NCBI GenBank assembly: GCA_016713175.1
Contig: JADJPQ010000001.1
Coordinates: 1,081,001-1,145,000 of the forward strand
Direction: 5' to 3'
DNA: 64,000 bases
Source: Planctomycetota bacterium
Lineage (GTDB): Bacteria; Planctomycetota; UBA1135; UBA2386
Each line of letters begins with the position of its first letter. Positions within the stretch are counted from its first letter, which is position 1. Both the position numbers and the translations under genes were made by a program. The notes beneath the pieces are model-generated. The model was given only the letters and a program-made list of their open reading frames with translations. It was not told the DNA's origin and ran no database searches. Positions 61,493-64,000 of the stretch are shown piece by piece.

Positions 61493-63108
61493 TTGGCCTC
61501 CCAGGTCGTCGCGCCGGCAGACAGTACGCGCAACACGCGGCTGTCGCTGGCGAACAGCGGCTTGTCGGTGACGATCAGATCGGCGAGCTTGCCGGCTTGC
61601 AGCGATCCGGTGTCCTTGGCGATGCCCAGCAGTTCGGCAGGGGTCAGCGTGACCGCGCGCAGCGCGGCTTCGGCGTCGAGGCCCTGGCCGATCGCGGCCG
61701 CCGCCATCAGCGGCAGCAGGCTGGCGCGGCGCGCACTGCCGGTCGCGATCGCGAACGGCACGCCGCGCGCATGCAGCTGTGCCGGCAGCTTCGTCGGATC
61801 CAGTTCATCGGCTTCCCGCGGCAAGCTCGCCGGCAGCAGTTCGGTCAGCACGCAACTGACGCCCGCAGTTGCCAGTTCGGCCGCCACCGTGGCAGCACCG
61901 TAGGCCTGCTCGAGGATCACCAGGGGGAGCTTCTTGGCCCGCGCCATCGCCAGCGCGGCGCGGATCTCATCCGCGCGGATCGCTTCGATGCGCAGTGCGA
62001 GCGAACCGTCGAGCACCCTGGTCAACGCGTCCTTGGCCGGGTCGCGCGGCGGTGCTTTCGGGAACTCGGGTTTGGCCGGCGGCTTGTCCTCGGACTTCGG
62101 CGCGTTGGCGGCGGGCGCAGGATCCTGCTTGCTCGCTTCCGTCTTGGGCGGCTCCGGCTTCGGGTCCTGCGCTCCCGTGGCCAGCACTTCGTCGCTTGGA
62201 TCGGGGAACACTCCGCCGCCGTTGCCCTGGTTGCCGCGACCGCCGCCTTCGCCGCGGCGTCCGCGCGGTCGGTCGCCGCCAGCTGGCGGGTTGCCAGTCG
62301 GAGGCGCGGGAGGTGTGGCACCGGCAGGTGGTGCCGTCGCGCCGCCGGCCTTCTCGCCCTCCTTCTTTTTGCGGTAGAACGAAAGATAGGCCTCGTAGTC
62401 GGTCGTGTACTTCTCCAGCGCCTTCTTGTGGTCGTCGAACGCTTTCTTGTACGCGTCGAGGCCGTCGAACGCCTTCACCATGGCCTCGAGTGCCTGTTGA
62501 CGCTGCAGCGCATGGCCACCGCCAAGACCTGCGGTCAGCCGCATCAAGACGGCGCCGGTTCCACGATCACGCCATACGTCCATACCACCTGTTTTCGGTC
62601 GAACGATCGCTCCCTGGCCGCGCCAGGCGGCAGCAGCGCGCGACCCGACAAAGGCCGTCGTGATCCCAGCCGCCAACAGTTCGTCATCGCGATCGCCCCG
62701 TAGCCCCAGACCCGCCGCCAGTTCGCTACCGGCATCGAGGCTGCCGTCATTGCGCACCGCGGCGTCGGTGTACGCGTCGGTCAGCGCATCGATCAACCCG
62801 GGGTACAGATGTCCCTGCGGATAGTCAAAACGCTGCGCGTCCGCCGGAACCGCCACGCCATCGCGCGGTCCGATCGCCGTGATCCGGTCCCCGGTCACCA
62901 GGACGATGCCATTCTCGATCGTGGGGCCGACGACCGGGTGGATCCAGCGCGCCGAGATCGCGAGAACGGGCGGTTTCGCCGCCGGCTCGGTCGGACTCGG
63001 AGCCGCTGCGGCCCGGTCGGCCGGTGCGACCGGCGGTTCCTGCGCAATCAGCGGTAGGGCCAGCAACCAGGGCAACACCACGCGGCGGGCAGACGACGAT
63101 CCTGGCAT
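61489..63108 (-). CDS. Amidohydrolase-like secreted protein I (first gene of array; metal motif lost)
   Basis: A 539-residue protein; signal peptide ends at LPLIAQ (23). Motif position PGLIDALTDAY has Leu109 and Asp111 for the two His. A helical hairpin (YKKAFDDHKKALEKYTTDY, about 220-238) leads into a 108-residue Pro/Gly/Lys/Arg insert (251-358). The last part returns to the fold with TGSLQAGKLADLIVTDKP, missing the usual GDP. ATG 63108 has AGGAC five bases upstream. A weak promoter (TTGGCG, 19 bases, TATGAC on the minus strand at 63178-63148) precedes it. As first gene it sets expression of all nine. Confidence 0.82.
   Translation of the reverse strand: MPGSSSARRVVLPWLLALPLIAQEPPVAPADRAAAAPSPTEPAAKPPVLAISARWIHPVVGPTIENGIVLVTGDRITAIGPRDGVAVPADAQRFDYPQGHLYPGLIDALTDAYTDAAVRNDGSLDAGSELAAGLGLRGDRDDELLAAGITTAFVGSRAAAAWRGQGAIVRPKTGGMDVWRDRGTGAVLMRLTAGLGGGHALQRQQALEAMVKAFDGLDAYKKAFDDHKKALEKYTTDYEAYLSFYRKKKEGEKAGGATAPPAGATPPAPPTGNPPAGGDRPRGRRGEGGGRGNQGNGGGVFPDPSDEVLATGAQDPKPEPPKTEASKQDPAPAANAPKSEDKPPAKPEFPKAPPRDPAKDALTRVLDGSLALRIEAIRADEIRAALAMARAKKLPLVILEQAYGAATVAAELATAGVSCVLTELLPASLPREADELDPTKLPAQLHARGVPFAIATGSARRASLLPLMAAAAIGQGLDAEAALRAVTLTPAELLGIAKDTGSLQAGKLADLIVTDKPLFASDSRVLRVLSAGATTWEAK
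62035..62358 (-). repeat. Pro/Gly/Lys/Arg-rich low-complexity insert in protein I
   Basis: About 108 codons of Pro-rich, then Gly/Arg-rich, then Pro/Lys/Glu-rich sequence interrupt the amidohydrolase-like barrel. No exact long repeat unit. Confidence 0.75.
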
Positions 63109-63316
63109 GACGGTCCTGAAGGCGGGGTCGAGCGGGCGAAAGGGGCAGTCATACGGAGCGGTACCGCGCCCCCGCCAACCCTTTTTTGTCGCGATTCCGC
63201 CGCGGTGCCCGAACGGTCGACCGCAGGTTACCGCCGATGCTGTCGCGGCTAGCCACGGCACGTTCCGCCTGGCCGCGTTCTTCCTGCTACTCTCGTCTGC
63301 AGCTCCGCCGAAACCG

Positions 63317-64000
63317 ATGCGTGCACGTTCCCTTGCGTTGCCGTTCCTCCTCGCCGGCCTGGTGGCCGCGCAAGGTTCCCTGACCGCGATCACCAATTCG
63401 CAGCGCGCGCACATCGATGCGAAGCTCAGCCCGTCCGGGACGCATGTGGCGTTCCGGGTCGGTCGCTCGGATCTGGGTGTCGTGACCTTCGCCGGCGCCG
63501 GCGAGACGCTGATCTTCACCAGCGCGACCGCGAACCTGGGCTCCTATGTCTGGGACGTCAACGGCAACTCGCTGTACGTCGCCGACGGCGGGACGCTGCG
63601 GTCGGTGCCGCGCGGCGGTGGCTCGACGATCGCGATCGGCACCGTGTCGGGCACCAACGTGATGCTCTGGGCCACCGACGGCACCTGGGTCTACGGCAGC
63701 CGGCAGAACGGCCAGCAGGCAGCGGCGTTTCGCCAGCGCGTCAACGGTCAGGGGATGCCGGCGGATCTGGTGACGGTGACCGGCACGATCGACGAGATCG
63801 CCTTGTCGCCCAATCGCGGCTACCTGCTGATCGCCAACGGCTCCGGCGTGCCGTTCACCGCGCCGACGATGGTGCGCTACCAGATCGCCAACCAGACGAT
63901 CACGACGTTGGGCAACCCGGTCTTCCCGTTGACGTCGATTGCGTGGCTCGACGAGGGTGCCAACTTCGTCGCCGCATCGCGGACGGCCAACGTCGCCTCG
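63317..64000 (+). CDS. Secreted beta-propeller-like protein, 3' end outside window
   Basis: ATG 63317 opens a frame of 228 codons that runs off the right edge. A signal peptide (MRARSLALPFLLAGLVAAQ) is followed by strands typical of TolB/WD-like propellers: LSPSGTHVAFRVG, YVWDVNGNSLYVADGG, IALSPNRGYLLIANGSG and SIAWLDEGANFVAASR. It is divergent from the amidohydrolase array with a 208-base gap that includes a T6 run at 63182-63187. Function unknown; its C-terminus might carry the module seen in the other secreted proteins, but this cannot be seen. Confidence 0.75.
   Translation, partial: MRARSLALPFLLAGLVAAQGSLTAITNSQRAHIDAKLSPSGTHVAFRVGRSDLGVVTFAGAGETLIFTSATANLGSYVWDVNGNSLYVADGGTLRSVPRGGGSTIAIGTVSGTNVMLWATDGTWVYGSRQNGQQAAAFRQRVNGQGMPADLVTVTGTIDEIALSPNRGYLLIANGSGVPFTAPTMVRYQIANQTITTLGNPVFPLTSIAWLDEGANFVAASRTANVAS

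Noticed and set aside
63148..63178. Promoter for the amidohydrolase array (TTGGCG, 19 bases, TATGAC on the minus strand)
   Set aside because: Spacing and matches are poor; mentioned with gene I but not listed as a feature.
1..64000. CRISPR arrays, tRNA or rRNA genes, insertion sequences
   Set aside because: No regularly spaced repeats, cloverleaf or rRNA-like stretches and no transposase genes were seen on either strand.

Overview
The window is high-GC bacterial DNA (roughly 70% by eye) from what looks like a planctomycete. The grounds are paired DUF1501 and DUF1549/DUF1553 (PSD1-type) genes, ECF sigma factors of the planctomycetal type with the HTLQPTALxHEAxL motif, large Ser/Thr kinases with one membrane span, and many secreted proteins of unknown role. 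No species can be named from the sequence alone. No rRNA, tRNA, CRISPR array or insertion sequence was seen. Because of the high GC content nearly every gene has long open shadow frames. Genes were therefore chosen by recognisable protein families, signal peptides and start/stop coupling.

Layout. 0-5.7 kb: a compact aryl-polyene-like biosynthetic cluster. On the minus strand it runs FabG, FAD-dependent halogenase-like enzyme, ketosynthase, chain-length-factor-like ketosynthase and hotdog dehydratase, all translationally coupled; an O-methyltransferase converges on it. 5.8-14.6 kb: two ECF sigma/Ser-Thr kinase pairs enclose two secreted proteins. 14.7-17.9 kb: a Tat-exported cupin-like protein, a Vps62-like secreted protein and an MFS transporter. 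17.9-25.8 kb: the DUF1501/PSD1 pair, a serine beta-lactamase-like hydrolase and a dihaem cytochrome c peroxidase. 25.9-33.4 kb: a secreted Cys phosphatase, a pseudopilin-like reading frame broken by TGA, a sigma factor with a membrane LRR protein, a secreted protein, an ArsR/SRPBCC pair with two identical operator half-site arrangements over its promoter, and an ankyrin protein. 33.4-45.6 kb: DUF2911, a clostripain-like protease back to back with a third large kinase that has HCD instead of HRD, a second beta-lactamase-like hydrolase, an AraC regulator, a Gly-rich secreted protein, an SGNH hydrolase and a double VOC protein. 45.6-49.5 kb: the fused B12-dependent mutase IcmF and an NTF2-like protein.

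49.6-63.1 kb: the most striking part. Nine consecutive minus-strand genes encode ten amidohydrolase-like domains, and almost all nine open with a clear signal peptide. All eight junctions are 4-base ATGA or GTGA overlaps. Only two of the ten domains keep the HxH metal motif and the other visible ligands; the other eight have replaced it. This suggests one extracytoplasmic assembly made of two candidate enzymes and many non-catalytic paralogues. The window ends inside a secreted beta-propeller-like gene.

Recurring themes are tight translational coupling, several signalling modules (three sigma factors, three kinases, one LRR membrane protein), and secreted proteins that share a C-terminal module. 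Functions are inferred from recognised motifs; no database search was possible.
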